From assembly GCF_001636845.1 (NCBI RefSeq), contig NZ_LITT01000007.1, positions 1 to 64,000 on the forward strand: a stretch of 64,000 nucleotides of DNA, given 5' to 3'. The stretch's first letter is position 1, and the number at the start of each line of letters is the position of its first letter. The notes under the pieces were generated by a model. The model saw only the letters and a list, made by a program, of their open reading frames with translations, was not told the DNA's origin and did no database searches. The DNA comes from Clostridium ljungdahlii. Lineage in GTDB: Bacteria > Bacillota > Clostridia > Clostridiales > Clostridiaceae. Positions 53,941-62,416 of this stretch are shown piece after piece. The position numbers were made by a program, and so were the translations under genes.

Positions 53941-54477
53941 GTGTTGGACAAAGAAACATTTAAAAATGCAGAAGGAAAGTTGTATGGATATTTTAGAGAT
54001 TTGAATGAAATAGGTATTCTTGAAATCGAGTGTAAAGATCTTGAGGATCAAGAGGAAAGTATTAAATTGGATATAAAACACTGTAATGTAAGTGTTGTTC
54101 CGGATATGCATATGAGCCCTAGTTTTGATGAAAGAGTTCAGACAAGTCCTACAGGAGAAAGTGTAGCAGAGAAAGGAATAATAAGAGAAATTGAAAAGCT
54201 TGAGGATGAACTTGAATATGTTGAAAGAAAGATCCGCGGGAACAGGAAAAGAATAAGGCAATTAAAAAGAAATACAGCTCGACTCAAAAAAGTGCTGACA
54301 ATCCCTCCAATGTCAAAAGAAATGATGAACTTTATTACTTATAAGTACAAGTTAGATAAAAGTGTTGATTGGATAGCCAATGAAATGTATGGAGGGGTTA
54401 GAAGTACTGCTTATAGGAGGCGTGGAGAGATACTTGAGGATATAGTGAAGTGGGAAAGATTGCATGATATTGATTGA
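53941..54477 (+). CDS. Phage late transcriptional regulator, ArpU/RinA-like
   Basis: The 178-residue protein has a central coiled coil (IREIEKLEDELEYVERKIRG) and a C-terminal HTH-like region (FITYKYKLDKSVDWIANEMY, VRSTAYRRRGEILEDI). This layout matches the sigma-like late regulators of the ArpU/RinA group, which sit just upstream of packaging genes and activate the late operon. The start is GTG 53941 after GAGGAGGG. Assignment rests on architecture and position. Confidence 0.7.
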   Translation: MLDKETFKNAEGKLYGYFRDLNEIGILEIECKDLEDQEESIKLDIKHCNVSVVPDMHMSPSFDERVQTSPTGESVAEKGIIREIEKLEDELEYVERKIRGNRKRIRQLKRNTARLKKVLTIPPMSKEMMNFITYKYKLDKSVDWIANEMYGGVRSTAYRRRGEILEDIVKWERLHDID

Positions 54478-54600
54478 GAAAGAGTTCATAATATGAGAAT
54501 CCTTTTATTTTTTTGTAAATTCAGGTAGGAATTTTAAAGTTTATGGAGAAATAATAATTATATTTTAAATATAAAAAAGTAAAAGGAGAGAAATGGAAAA

Positions 54601-56232
54601 ATGGAAATAAAAATACCGTTATTAAATGGAGAAAATCAATGCATTAAAGATAAACAATCTGTGGTTCTTATTGGGGCTAACGGTTCAGGTAAAACCAGAA
54701 TGAGTGTATGGATAGAAAAAAATAATAAACAAAATTTTGTACATCGTATTTCAGCACAAAAATCATTAAATATGCCTGAAAAAATTCAACCAAGCGATTT
54801 GGATATTTCGCAAGAAAAACTATTATATGGTGTTAGTAATAAAGATAAGAACTGGTTAGAACAATATGCAAAATATGGCAATAGATGGAATAATCATCCA
54901 GAAACAAATCTTTTAAATGATTATTCAAATTTAATGGAATATCTGATGACAGAGGAATATCAAAAAAGTATAGAGTATAGAGATAAACACAAAAAAGGGG
55001 AAACTAGTTTTAATAATGAAACTAAACTTGAAATGATAAAACGATTATGGGAAGAAATACTCCCACATAGAAAGTTAATTATTGATGCAGGAAAGATTGA
55101 AGTAACTAAAAATAATGATGATAAAGATGTTTATAACGGCAGTGAAATGAGCGATGGAGAAAGGGCTATTTTTTATTTTATCGGAGAGGTGCTTTCTATT
55201 CCAGATAATAGCATAATTATTATTGATGAACCGGAAAACCATTTACATAAATCTATTTTAGTTAAGTTGTGGAATAGTATTGAAAACTATAGAACAGACT
55301 GTGCATTTGTCTATATAACTCATAGCTTAGAATTTGCTACATCGAGGATTAATTCACAGGTATTATGGATAAAGGAATATAACGGTAATGATAGCTGGAA
55401 TTATGAATTACTTTCAGATGAAGAAATGCCAGAGAGTTTAATGTTAGAAATAATGGGAAATAGACAAAATATATTATTTGTTGAAGGAACTAAAGATAAA
55501 AGTATAGATATTAAATTATATTCTTCATTATTTAAAGAATATAATGTTATTCCTTTGCAAGGTGGATGCCAAAGCGTTATACAATACACAAGGGCATATA
55601 ATAGTTTAGATAAGATGCATTATTTAACGGTTAAAGGCATAATTGATAAGGATAGAAGAAATCAGGAGGAAATTGATAAATACAAAAAAGAAAATATATT
55701 TGTATTGCAAGTAGCAGAAATTGAAAATCTATTTTTGTTACCGGAAATTGTCACATATGTCTTAAATAAATTAGCGATAGATAATTGCGATAATATAATT
55801 TCGACTATGAAGTCAAATGTAATTAAATATCTTGAAAATCATAAAGAAGAGCAAGCATTACTATTCACTGAAGAACATGTAAAAAATAAAATTAATAATG
55901 TTATAAATAATAAGGCACTAACTATTGAAGAATACGAAAAAAATATAACAAGCATTGAAAGTACTCTAAAGGTTAAAGATACTTATGATTTGTGGATTAA
56001 TAAAATTGAAGAGATTATTAGAAAAAATGATTTTTATGGAGCATTGAGAATAACTAATAATAAGGGATTATTGCCTTCTTCTGGAATATTAAGTGTATTA
56101 GGATGGAAAAAAAATTATTATATAGATTATGTTTTGAGGCTGGTTGATTTAAATAAACAGGAAAATGATGTTATTAGAAATGAGTTTTTAAAATATATTA
56201 ACTGTGAACAAAAAATCGTGAGACAAAAATAA
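54601..56232 (+). CDS. AAA ATPase fused to DUF4435/TOPRIM-like domain, PARIS-type defence candidate
   Basis: Residues 1-280 are an ABC-type AAA ATPase: Walker A VVLIGANGSGKTRMS near 22, SEMSDGERAIFYFIGEV near 190, Walker B SIIIIDEPENHLHKS near 213 and switch His in VYITHSLEFA. From about 290 a DUF4435-like domain follows: ILFVEGTKDKSIDIKLYSSL, GIIDKDRRNQEEI near 352 and VAEIENLFLLPEIV, with the E...DxD residues of a TOPRIM-like nuclease. AriA ATPase plus AriB DUF4435 make the PARIS system, and fused forms are known. It lies in the accessory slot before terminase. OLD-type ATPases are the main alternative. Confidence 0.75.
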   Translation: MEIKIPLLNGENQCIKDKQSVVLIGANGSGKTRMSVWIEKNNKQNFVHRISAQKSLNMPEKIQPSDLDISQEKLLYGVSNKDKNWLEQYAKYGNRWNNHPETNLLNDYSNLMEYLMTEEYQKSIEYRDKHKKGETSFNNETKLEMIKRLWEEILPHRKLIIDAGKIEVTKNNDDKDVYNGSEMSDGERAIFYFIGEVLSIPDNSIIIIDEPENHLHKSILVKLWNSIENYRTDCAFVYITHSLEFATSRINSQVLWIKEYNGNDSWNYELLSDEEMPESLMLEIMGNRQNILFVEGTKDKSIDIKLYSSLFKEYNVIPLQGGCQSVIQYTRAYNSLDKMHYLTVKGIIDKDRRNQEEIDKYKKENIFVLQVAEIENLFLLPEIVTYVLNKLAIDNCDNIISTMKSNVIKYLENHKEEQALLFTEEHVKNKINNVINNKALTIEEYEKNITSIESTLKVKDTYDLWINKIEEIIRKNDFYGALRITNNKGLLPSSGILSVLGWKKNYYIDYVLRLVDLNKQENDVIRNEFLKYINCEQKIVRQK

Positions 56233-56315
56233 GACAAATTTGAAACAAAAATGGGACAAAATTCATGTAAAAGTGTTATATACTATATATAGTCGATAAA
56301 TAAAGAATTAATTAA

Positions 56316-56360
56316 ATATAATAATAGGCACTGGCTTTAACCCATGTTTATTATTATATT
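56316..56360. repeat. AT-rich inverted repeat
   Basis: AATATAATAATA (56316-56327) and its exact complement (56349-56360) enclose a 21-base loop GGCACTGGCTTTAACCCATGT. It is downstream of the ATPase gene and may end its transcript. The 56233-56711 gap also holds the promoter, RNA and terminators listed next. Confidence 0.6.
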
Positions 56361-56412
56361 GTTTACAGGTTATTAAAAAAGTAAATAAGTATTTTACTTA
56401 TATGACATTAAA

Positions 56413-56441
56413 TTGTAACAAATATTTTGTATAATTATAAT
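56413..56441 (+). promoter_or_regulatory. Promoter of the predicted RNA
   Basis: TTGTAA (56413-56418) and TATAAT (56436-56441) are spaced by 17 bases. Confidence 0.65.
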
Positions 56442-56447
56442 ATCATA

Positions 56448-56600
56448 AAAAAAGTAAAAAGCTATCTGTGTCTGCGGTTGCAAGGCACATTAAACTTAAA
56501 TGCAACCATTTTAAGTTTAAGACAGTATATCAAATTTAGATCCCAAATATAAATTACTATACTGCGAGATAAGCATCCGTTATTTAGGGTGCTTATTTTG
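56448..56600 (+). ncRNA. Predicted structured small RNA with pseudoknot potential
   Basis: An outer stem TGTCT (56469-56473)/AGACA (56520-56524) encloses two interleaved perfect pairings: GGTTGCA (56476-56482) with TGCAACC (56501-56507), and TAAACTTAAA (56491-56500) with TTTAAGTTTA (56510-56519). They form an H-type pseudoknot or two exclusive states. A promoter is 30 bases upstream and a terminator hairpin, ATAAGCATCC/GGGTGCTTAT (56569-56596), ends the unit. No ORF of note is present. No known RNA family is recognised. Confidence 0.6.
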
Positions 56601-56641
56601 TGTTGTAAAAAATATTAGGTAATTATAATGATTGAGCCCCC

Positions 56642-56692
56642 AGAGAGCCGTATGTAGGAATAGAGATCCTATATGCGGCTCTCTTTTTTTAT
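56642..56692 (+). terminator. Strong intrinsic terminator before the late region
   Basis: AGAGAGCCGTATGTAGGA and TCCTATATGCGGCTCTCT pair around a short loop and are followed by TTTTTTT. It sits 20 bases before the next gene. Confidence 0.92.
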
Positions 56693-56711
56693 TTATAAGG
56701 AGTTGAGTTGA

Positions 56712-56915
56712 ATGAGTAAAATAAGATGTAAAAGTTGTGGTAAGTTACTTATGGAAGCAGAAGGTAATGCAAGCATAGAAATAAAATGCCCTAGATGTAA
56801 GAACATAAATAAATATTCCATAAAAGAAAGAGATATAAGCCATAATGAGTTTGAAAGAATGATGGGACATAGGAGTTACAAGAGGGTTAGAGGTGCTTTA
56901 AGGGAAACGAGGTGA
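56712..56915 (+). CDS. Small zinc-ribbon protein, Com-like
   Basis: The 67-residue protein has KIRCKSCGKLLMEA and IKCPRCKNINKYS, a four-Cys zinc ribbon as in phage Mu Com translational regulators, with a basic C terminus (HRSYKRVRGALRETR) suited to RNA binding. ATAAGGAGTTGAG precedes the ATG. It follows a strong terminator, so it must have a promoter inside or read-through. Com-like genes often mark the start of phage late regions. Confidence 0.75.
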   Translation: MSKIRCKSCGKLLMEAEGNASIEIKCPRCKNINKYSIKERDISHNEFERMMGHRSYKRVRGALRETR

Positions 56916-56922
56916 ATTTATA

Positions 56923-57210
56923 ATGTTACCTGAAGTTATAAAAATAGGTGGAATAGAATATAGGGTTAAGTTAGTTGATGCATGTGATGAAGATAATTTA
57001 AATATTGATGGCAAGATACTATTTCCTAATCAAGAAATAAGAGTTAAGAAAGGACTAGAAAAGCAATATGGAGAAAATATTTTATTACATGAAATAATAC
57101 ATGGCATATTTGAATTCTGTGGATGGGATCAGGATGAAGAGAATGTAACAAGGTTATCAAATGCATTATATCAAGTATTAAAAGATAATAATGTATTCAA
57201 AGAAAGGTAG
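56923..57210 (+). CDS. Small phage metalloprotease-like protein
   Basis: The 95-residue protein carries HEIIH in ILLHEIIHGIFEFCG near residue 60, a zincin motif, with a downstream acidic residue in DEENVTRLSNALYQ that could be the third ligand. Such minimal HExxH proteins are common in phages and have no proven substrate. AGGTGAATTT precedes the ATG, seven bases after the Com-like gene. Its stop codon lies in the left arm of a 13-bp inverted repeat. Confidence 0.75.
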   Translation: MLPEVIKIGGIEYRVKLVDACDEDNLNIDGKILFPNQEIRVKKGLEKQYGENILLHEIIHGIFEFCGWDQDEENVTRLSNALYQVLKDNNVFKER

Positions 57211-57436
57211 TTGGCGATTTGCTTAGATTATGTTAGTCTTCTTTTGTTACTCCTTTAAATGGTTTATTGCTTGAAGTTTTACCATTTATAAATTTACCAG
57301 TACTTGTATCTCTTTCAACCCAAGAATTTGTTTTAGGATTGTGAGTTTGAGAACGTCCTTTAACAGCACCTTTACGTGAACCATTACCTGTATTTTTAGC
57401 CATAGCGCTCATCTCCTATAGTGGCCAACTACCTTT
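57203..57436. repeat. 234-bp segment bounded by perfect 13-bp inverted repeats
   Basis: AAAGGTAGTTGGC at 57203-57215 and its exact complement GCCAACTACCTTT at 57424-57436 flank a single minus-strand gene. The left arm overlaps the stop of the upstream gene. It could be a small mobile cassette or an invertible segment; no recombinase is inside. Confidence 0.65.
57233..57403 (-). CDS. Small conserved-type protein on the opposite strand
   Basis: This 56-residue protein begins MAKNTGNGSRKGAVKGRSQT and continues with NPKTNSWVERDTSTGKFING and PFKGVTKED. The MAKNTGNG..RKGAV..R and RDT.TG.F pattern is familiar from small proteins scattered on plasmids and genomes, with unknown function. ATG 57403 has GGAG nine bases upstream on the minus strand. 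It is the only reverse-strand gene in the rightward arm and is flanked by inverted repeats, so it is probably a transferred cargo gene. Confidence 0.75.
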   Translation of the reverse strand: MAKNTGNGSRKGAVKGRSQTHNPKTNSWVERDTSTGKFINGKTSSNKPFKGVTKED

Positions 57437-57461
57437 AATCCAATATTCAACATAAAATGTT

Positions 57462-57490
57462 AAATTCCTCTAAAAATTAGGAGGAATTTT
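57462..57490. terminator. Hairpin next to the inverted-repeat cassette
   Basis: AAATTCCTC (57462-57470) pairs with GAGGAATTT (57481-57489). T-runs are short, so termination is only possible, not certain. Confidence 0.5.
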
Positions 57491-57533
57491 GAAAATCATG
57501 GAGAATATATTAATGTTATAGGAGAGTGATGTT

Positions 57534-58286
57534 ATGCATGAAATGATATGCATTGGTATAATTGTGGCTGTTAGTTTAGTTGGAATTATTAGTTTTAAAA
57601 AGTTTAAGAATAATAAAATTTTGTTAATAGTTTTATTTTATGGATTAGGTACTATTTTATTTGCTGATATATTAAAATTCGTATATAATGGGCAGTCATA
57701 TTCTGATTGGTATAATTTCCTAGGAGGATTTGTTGGAGGCGCTATAGGTGGTATAGCTACTCTTATTGCAATAGTAATTTCAACTAGTGAAACTAGAAAA
57801 ATTCAAAAACAAAATGAAAGTAATATGCAAAACAGGTATAAAATGGATAACATTAAAGCAAATAAACCATTGTTAATGTTAAAAGAAATGGATAATGGAA
57901 CAGGATATGCACCAGGGTGTAGGTTATATATTGCCCAATTTTATGTTAATGATCCTAATATAATAATATGTGAAATGGTAAATGTAGGAGTAGGAGTTGC
58001 AAAAAATATAGATATAAGTATCTCGTTGTTAGATAGGAACCAAGCTTTTGTACATTGTACAAATTTATTAATTAAAGGAAAGTCTATTACTAATATACGT
58101 CTGGAATGTGAGAGAAATAAACAAATAGATTATTCAAAGCCGTTAGAAATAAAATATGAAGATATTTTTGGTAATTTATATAGTACACTTTATGAAATAG
58201 AATCTTTTGATTTGGAAAATAAATCACTAAAGTATATAAGAAATAAAAATATAACATTAATTGAACCGACGAAAACAATACAATGA
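57534..58286 (+). CDS. Membrane protein with cytoplasmic C-terminal domain, possible exclusion gene
   Basis: The 250-residue protein has three N-terminal transmembrane helices (residues 3-20, 28-48 and 62-85), with WYNFLGGFVGGAIGGIATLI in the third, then a helical linker and a beta-rich soluble domain (residues 110-240). The GGFVGG..GG..TL membrane motif is common in uncharacterised proteins of phages and defence islands. Position in the accessory slot before terminase fits superinfection exclusion or a membrane-acting defence effector. No specific family is recognised. GGAG lies about nine bases before the ATG. Confidence 0.7.
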   Translation: MHEMICIGIIVAVSLVGIISFKKFKNNKILLIVLFYGLGTILFADILKFVYNGQSYSDWYNFLGGFVGGAIGGIATLIAIVISTSETRKIQKQNESNMQNRYKMDNIKANKPLLMLKEMDNGTGYAPGCRLYIAQFYVNDPNIIICEMVNVGVGVAKNIDISISLLDRNQAFVHCTNLLIKGKSITNIRLECERNKQIDYSKPLEIKYEDIFGNLYSTLYEIESFDLENKSLKYIRNKNITLIEPTKTIQ

Positions 58287-58404
58287 AGCAGTGATAAAAA
58301 GTATTTATAGTTTTATTTAAAACCAAAAGTCAAATTATAGTAAATGAAAACTAAAGTTATTAATTTTATTTATATAAATAAAATGCAAAAGGAGCATGAT
58401 TAGC

Positions 58405-58716
58405 ATGACTAAAAGATTAACTGGTGGTGCAGGAACTGGCAAAAAGATAATAAAAAACTTAGATTTATTTAAGCATAGTTTTAATAAAGTAGATGAAGAA
58501 GGAAACTATATATTTAATGTTTCTTTTGGAAAACAGTCAGGTAACTTTGTAATAAGTTATAATGAGGATGGTGTAATAGATGAAAGATCAACTTTAAATA
58601 TGAAGGATTTAGATAAAAAAACACTTGAAATTTATAATGATCCTAGTTTACGAGAAGTTGCTGAAATGTTAATGAATGATTATGAAAGCAATAAGGATGA
58701 AAATGAGAACAACTAA
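58405..58716 (+). CDS. Hypothetical phage protein
   Basis: The 103-residue acidic protein (start MTKRLTGGAGTGKKIIKNLD) has a beta-rich centre (NYIFNVSFGKQSGNFVISYN) and a helical tail. Family not recognised. ATG 58405 is chosen since GGAG abuts the upstream ATG 58396. It precedes terminase and is followed by a terminator overlapping its stop. Confidence 0.65.
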   Translation: MTKRLTGGAGTGKKIIKNLDLFKHSFNKVDEEGNYIFNVSFGKQSGNFVISYNEDGVIDERSTLNMKDLDKKTLEIYNDPSLREVAEMLMNDYESNKDENENN

Positions 58717-58735
58717 TTTTGTTCTCATTTTTTGG
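58702..58735 (+). terminator. Terminator overlapping the stop codon
   Basis: AATGAGAAC (58702-58710) and GTTCTCATT (58721-58729) are followed by TTTTT. Confidence 0.85.
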
Positions 58736-58776
58736 TGACAGAACAAAACGAATAGGCAGGTGGTGACAGTGTAGAA

Positions 58777-59601
58777 ATGCCGAGACAGAGAAGTCCAAAC
58801 AGGGATAAAGCATTTGAGATATACAAAGAACATAATGATGATATTGATTTAGTGAAGATTGCAGAGTTTTTAAATCTTTCACCTGGAACTATAAGAGGAT
58901 GGAAGAATAAAGATAAATGGGATGATAAATTGAATGGAACGTTCCAAAAGAATACGGAACGTTCCAAACGTAAAAAGAATATCATAAATAAAGAGCCAGA
59001 GCTTGAAGAAGTTACTGAGGTATTAAACCCGGAACTTACCGATAAGCAAAGGCTCTTTTGTATTTATTATCCTAAATGTTTCAATGCAACTAAGGCTGCT
59101 ATTAAGGCTGGATATAGTAAAGATACAGCTTATTCTATTGGCTTTAACTTATTGAAAAAAGTTGAAATTAAAAAAGAAATTCAACGGCTAAAACAAAATA
59201 GGTTAAATAGAGCAATGTTAAGTCCAGATGATATCTTTCAAAAGTATATGGACATAGCATTTGCAGACATAACAGATTATATAAAATTTGGCCAAAGAGA
59301 ATATAAAGTCAAAGATAAAAAGGGTAAGGAAAAGACAATTAAGTACAATTATACTGACTTTAATAATTCTGATGAAGTAGATGGTACTGTCATTTCAGAA
59401 GTATCACAGGGTAAGGATGGCATTAAAATTAAACTTCAGGATAAGATGAAGGCCCTTGATTGGTTGTCTAAACATATGGATATGGCTACAGAGGAGCAAA
59501 AATTAAAGTGTGAAAAACTTAAGATTGAGGTTGATAAGGTTAAAAACCCTGACAAAGATAAACCAATAAAAATAATAATAAAACGAAAGGGTGAGGAATA
59601 A
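58777..59601 (+). CDS. Terminase small subunit
   Basis: The 274-residue protein starts with an HTH ([20 protein letters not shown], then [19 protein letters not shown]) of the phBC6A51/PBSX small-terminase type. The second part has [20 protein letters not shown] and [16 protein letters not shown], the terminase 2 signature. It recognises phage DNA for packaging. AGGTGGTGA precedes the ATG. It ends in a basic tail and overlaps the large subunit start by one base. Confidence 0.92.
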   Translation: MPRQRSPNRDKAFEIYKEHNDDIDLVKIAEFLNLSPGTIRGWKNKDKWDDKLNGTFQKNTERSKRKKNIINKEPELEEVTEVLNPELTDKQRLFCIYYPKCFNATKAAIKAGYSKDTAYSIGFNLLKKVEIKKEIQRLKQNRLNRAMLSPDDIFQKYMDIAFADITDYIKFGQREYKVKDKKGKEKTIKYNYTDFNNSDEVDGTVISEVSQGKDGIKIKLQDKMKALDWLSKHMDMATEEQKLKCEKLKIEVDKVKNPDKDKPIKIIIKRKGEE

Positions 59602-60941
59602 TGGCTGTAGAAAAGGAAGTCAATCCTCACTTTGAAGATTTTATTTTTAACTGGGATTATAAGTTTTATTTTTTAGTTGGCGGCTATGGATCATCAAAGA
59701 GTTACCATGTGGCATTAAAGCTAATACTTAAATTGCTGCAGGAGAAAAGAACTGCACTTGTGGTTAGAGAGGTATTTGATACTATAAGAGACAGCTGCTA
59801 TTCACTTCTTGAAGAAATAATAGCTGATATGGGACTAGATGATAAAATAAAATGCGTAACATCACCAATGCAGGTTAAGTTTCCTAATGGCTCTAAGATA
59901 ATATTCAAGGGCATGGATAAACCTTCAAAACTTAAATCTATAAATAATGTTTCTATAGTATGGATAGAGGAATGTTCAGAGGTTAAATATGCAGGATTTA
60001 AGGAACTTTTAGGACGTTTAAGGCATCCAAGCCTATCATTGCATATGATACTTTCAACTAACCCTGTAAGTAAGGATAATTGGACATATAAGCACTTTTT
60101 CAGAAATGACAAAAAGAAAATATTCATACTTGATGATGAAGAACTTTATAAAAAAGGAATAGTCATAAGAAACAACACATATTATCATCACTCAACTGCA
60201 GATGATAATTTATTTTTGCCTAAAAGTTATACAGAGCAGCTTGATGAACTAAAAACTTATGATCCTGATTTGTATAGGATAGCACGTAAAGGCAGATTTG
60301 GCATAAATGGAAGGAGAGTACTTCCACAGTTTGAAGTTGCTCCACATTATGAAGTACTTCAGGCTATAGATAATATAAAAAATCCAATTAAAAGGGTTGG
60401 TATGGATTTTGGCTTTGAAACTTCATATAACGCTATTGTAAGAATGTGCATTGATGATGATAGTAAAATACTCTATATATACTGGGAATATTATAAGAAC
60501 CATATGACAGATGATAGAACTGCTATAGAAATAGCTGAATTTAAGGAAACTCAAGAGCTTATTTATTCTGATTGTGCAGAACCGAAGACTATAAAATATT
60601 ATAACCAGCAGGGATTTAATATGAAAAAAGCAAAAAAGTTTCAAGGTTCAAGACTTCAAAATACTAAGAAAGTAAAGAGATTCAAGAAAATAATATGTTC
60701 TGATAACTGTACTAACACCATAGAAGAATTGAAAGATCTTACTTATGCGTTAGATAAAAATGGTGAAATTATAGAAGATGAGTTTAATATCGATAGTCAT
60801 TCATTTTCGGCTATCTGGTATGGCTTAGATGGTTATGAAGTTGCTGATATTAAAGAACAAAAGTATGCAGATAGTGTGTATAACAAAGGTAATGGAACCA
60901 TTAAACTTAACCAACAAAGGAAGGGAGGTGCTGTATTCTAG
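59601..60941 (+). CDS. Terminase large subunit (PBSX family)
   Basis: The 446-residue packaging motor has Walker [18 protein letters not shown] near residue 25, [12 protein letters not shown], Walker [13 protein letters not shown] near 120 and [16 protein letters not shown] near 152. The C-terminal nuclease part has [16 protein letters not shown] with the first catalytic Asp near 270 and [11 protein letters not shown] near 328. All key residues are present. Its start overlaps the small subunit stop and its stop overlaps the portal GTG. Confidence 0.95.
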   Translation: MAVEKEVNPHFEDFIFNWDYKFYFLVGGYGSSKSYHVALKLILKLLQEKRTALVVREVFDTIRDSCYSLLEEIIADMGLDDKIKCVTSPMQVKFPNGSKIIFKGMDKPSKLKSINNVSIVWIEECSEVKYAGFKELLGRLRHPSLSLHMILSTNPVSKDNWTYKHFFRNDKKKIFILDDEELYKKGIVIRNNTYYHHSTADDNLFLPKSYTEQLDELKTYDPDLYRIARKGRFGINGRRVLPQFEVAPHYEVLQAIDNIKNPIKRVGMDFGFETSYNAIVRMCIDDDSKILYIYWEYYKNHMTDDRTAIEIAEFKETQELIYSDCAEPKTIKYYNQQGFNMKKAKKFQGSRLQNTKKVKRFKKIICSDNCTNTIEELKDLTYALDKNGEIIEDEFNIDSHSFSAIWYGLDGYEVADIKEQKYADSVYNKGNGTIKLNQQRKGGAVF

Positions 60942-62416
60942 TGATAAATGATGTAAGGGAAACATTACTGCAATTACCACCTATAGAAAAAAGAGAAAGA
61001 AGAAAGGTTCTTAGAGATTACCTTTTCTATAAGGGCAAATGTATAAATAAAGAACTTGCGAAAGTTGATAAAGTATTTTTAGGTCAAAGCTGGGAAAACA
61101 ATGATAATGTAGACTATGAACCAACACAAGATATAAGAAACAGGGTTAAACCACTTTTAAAAAAGCAGGCAAGGTTTATGTTTGGTGTAGAACCTACAAT
61201 AACAATTAAAGCAGATAATGCCAGTAATGAAGATAGTTGTGAAGATTTAAGAAAGTTTATTAATGATATACTTGAGGACAATAAGTTCTGGAAAAATACA
61301 AGAAAGGCTTTTCTTATGAGTACTATAAAGAAAAGAGTGCTTTTAAGGATGGAAGTTAATCCAGGAGTTCCAATATCAATTAAGTATGAGAACATAGAAA
61401 AATTCTCTTATAAAGAAAAAAACGGTGATCTGCTTCAGGTAAGTTTCTTTCAAGAAGATGATAACAATGTGTTCCAGCAGGATGATACTAAAAAGATTTA
61501 TTATATTCATACCTATTTCTATGATAGAGAGAATGAGAATTCACCAGTCCAGGCATATTATAAAAAGCAAACTTATTCTGGAAATGATTTAAGCAGTCCT
61601 ACTGAAGAAATTACTCAAAGTACAGGTTTTGATACTATTCCATGCTGGCTTATAAAAAATGGTGGAGAACTTAATGATGACTTTGGCGAAAGTGACCTTG
61701 AAGATTTAAGAGGACCACAAACTTTATATAATAAAAAGAATTCAGATTATGCAGATGCATTAAGGTTTCAAATGTTTGGTGCAGAGGCTGTTATTGATGG
61801 TAATCAAGATGATGTAAATAAACTAACTATAGCACCTAATGCATTACATGCTGTAAGAACTGAAGATAATGCTAATGAAAATGGTAAGCAGGCAGTTGTC
61901 CAAAGACTAGAATATAGCATGGGTAATGCTGAAGCAGCAAATAGTTATCTTGACAGAATCGATAAAGACATGAGGGATATTTTAGACATGCCTAATATCA
62001 AGGATTTAAGCAATATTCCAAGTGCAAAAGCTATGAAGTATATGTATAATGACTTAATAGCAAGATGTGAAGAAAAATGGAATGATTGGGAACCAGTTTT
62101 TAAGAGCTTGATAAGTTTTATAATTCAATCTGCTAAATATAGTTATAACACCTTTAAAGATGAGTGGTTGAGTATTTCTTATACTGTTTTATTTAAACAT
62201 AATTATCCTATACCTGAAGATACTGATGATAAAAAGAAACTTGCAATGGATGAAGTTGCAGCAAATGTTAAAAGTCATAAAGAATATATTAAAACTTATG
62301 GTGATGTTGAGGATGCAGATGGAGAATATGAACAGATAATTCAAGAAATAAGTGATATTACTGCAGCTGAGAATGATGAAATGCAGACAGTTCAGGATGG
62401 TAATTTAAATGAATGA
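60941..62416 (+). CDS. Portal protein (SPP1 gp6-like)
   Basis: The 491-residue protein fits the SPP1-type portal family: IRNRVKPLLKKQARFMFGVE near residue 63, the mid-section DLEDLRGPQTLYNKKNSDYA near 245, and YLDRIDKDMRDILDMPNI near 335. The C terminus is acidic. It forms the dodecameric DNA gate at the capsid vertex. The start is GTG 60941, overlapping the terminase stop by one base, and eight bases at its end overlap the head morphogenesis gene. Confidence 0.92.
   Translation: MINDVRETLLQLPPIEKRERRKVLRDYLFYKGKCINKELAKVDKVFLGQSWENNDNVDYEPTQDIRNRVKPLLKKQARFMFGVEPTITIKADNASNEDSCEDLRKFINDILEDNKFWKNTRKAFLMSTIKKRVLLRMEVNPGVPISIKYENIEKFSYKEKNGDLLQVSFFQEDDNNVFQQDDTKKIYYIHTYFYDRENENSPVQAYYKKQTYSGNDLSSPTEEITQSTGFDTIPCWLIKNGGELNDDFGESDLEDLRGPQTLYNKKNSDYADALRFQMFGAEAVIDGNQDDVNKLTIAPNALHAVRTEDNANENGKQAVVQRLEYSMGNAEAANSYLDRIDKDMRDILDMPNIKDLSNIPSAKAMKYMYNDLIARCEEKWNDWEPVFKSLISFIIQSAKYSYNTFKDEWLSISYTVLFKHNYPIPEDTDDKKKLAMDEVAANVKSHKEYIKTYGDVEDADGEYEQIIQEISDITAAENDEMQTVQDGNLNE

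Noticed and set aside
57203-57436. Invertible promoter switch as the sole explanation of the inverted repeats
   Set aside because: No recombinase gene or outward promoter could be seen; kept only as one option under the finding.
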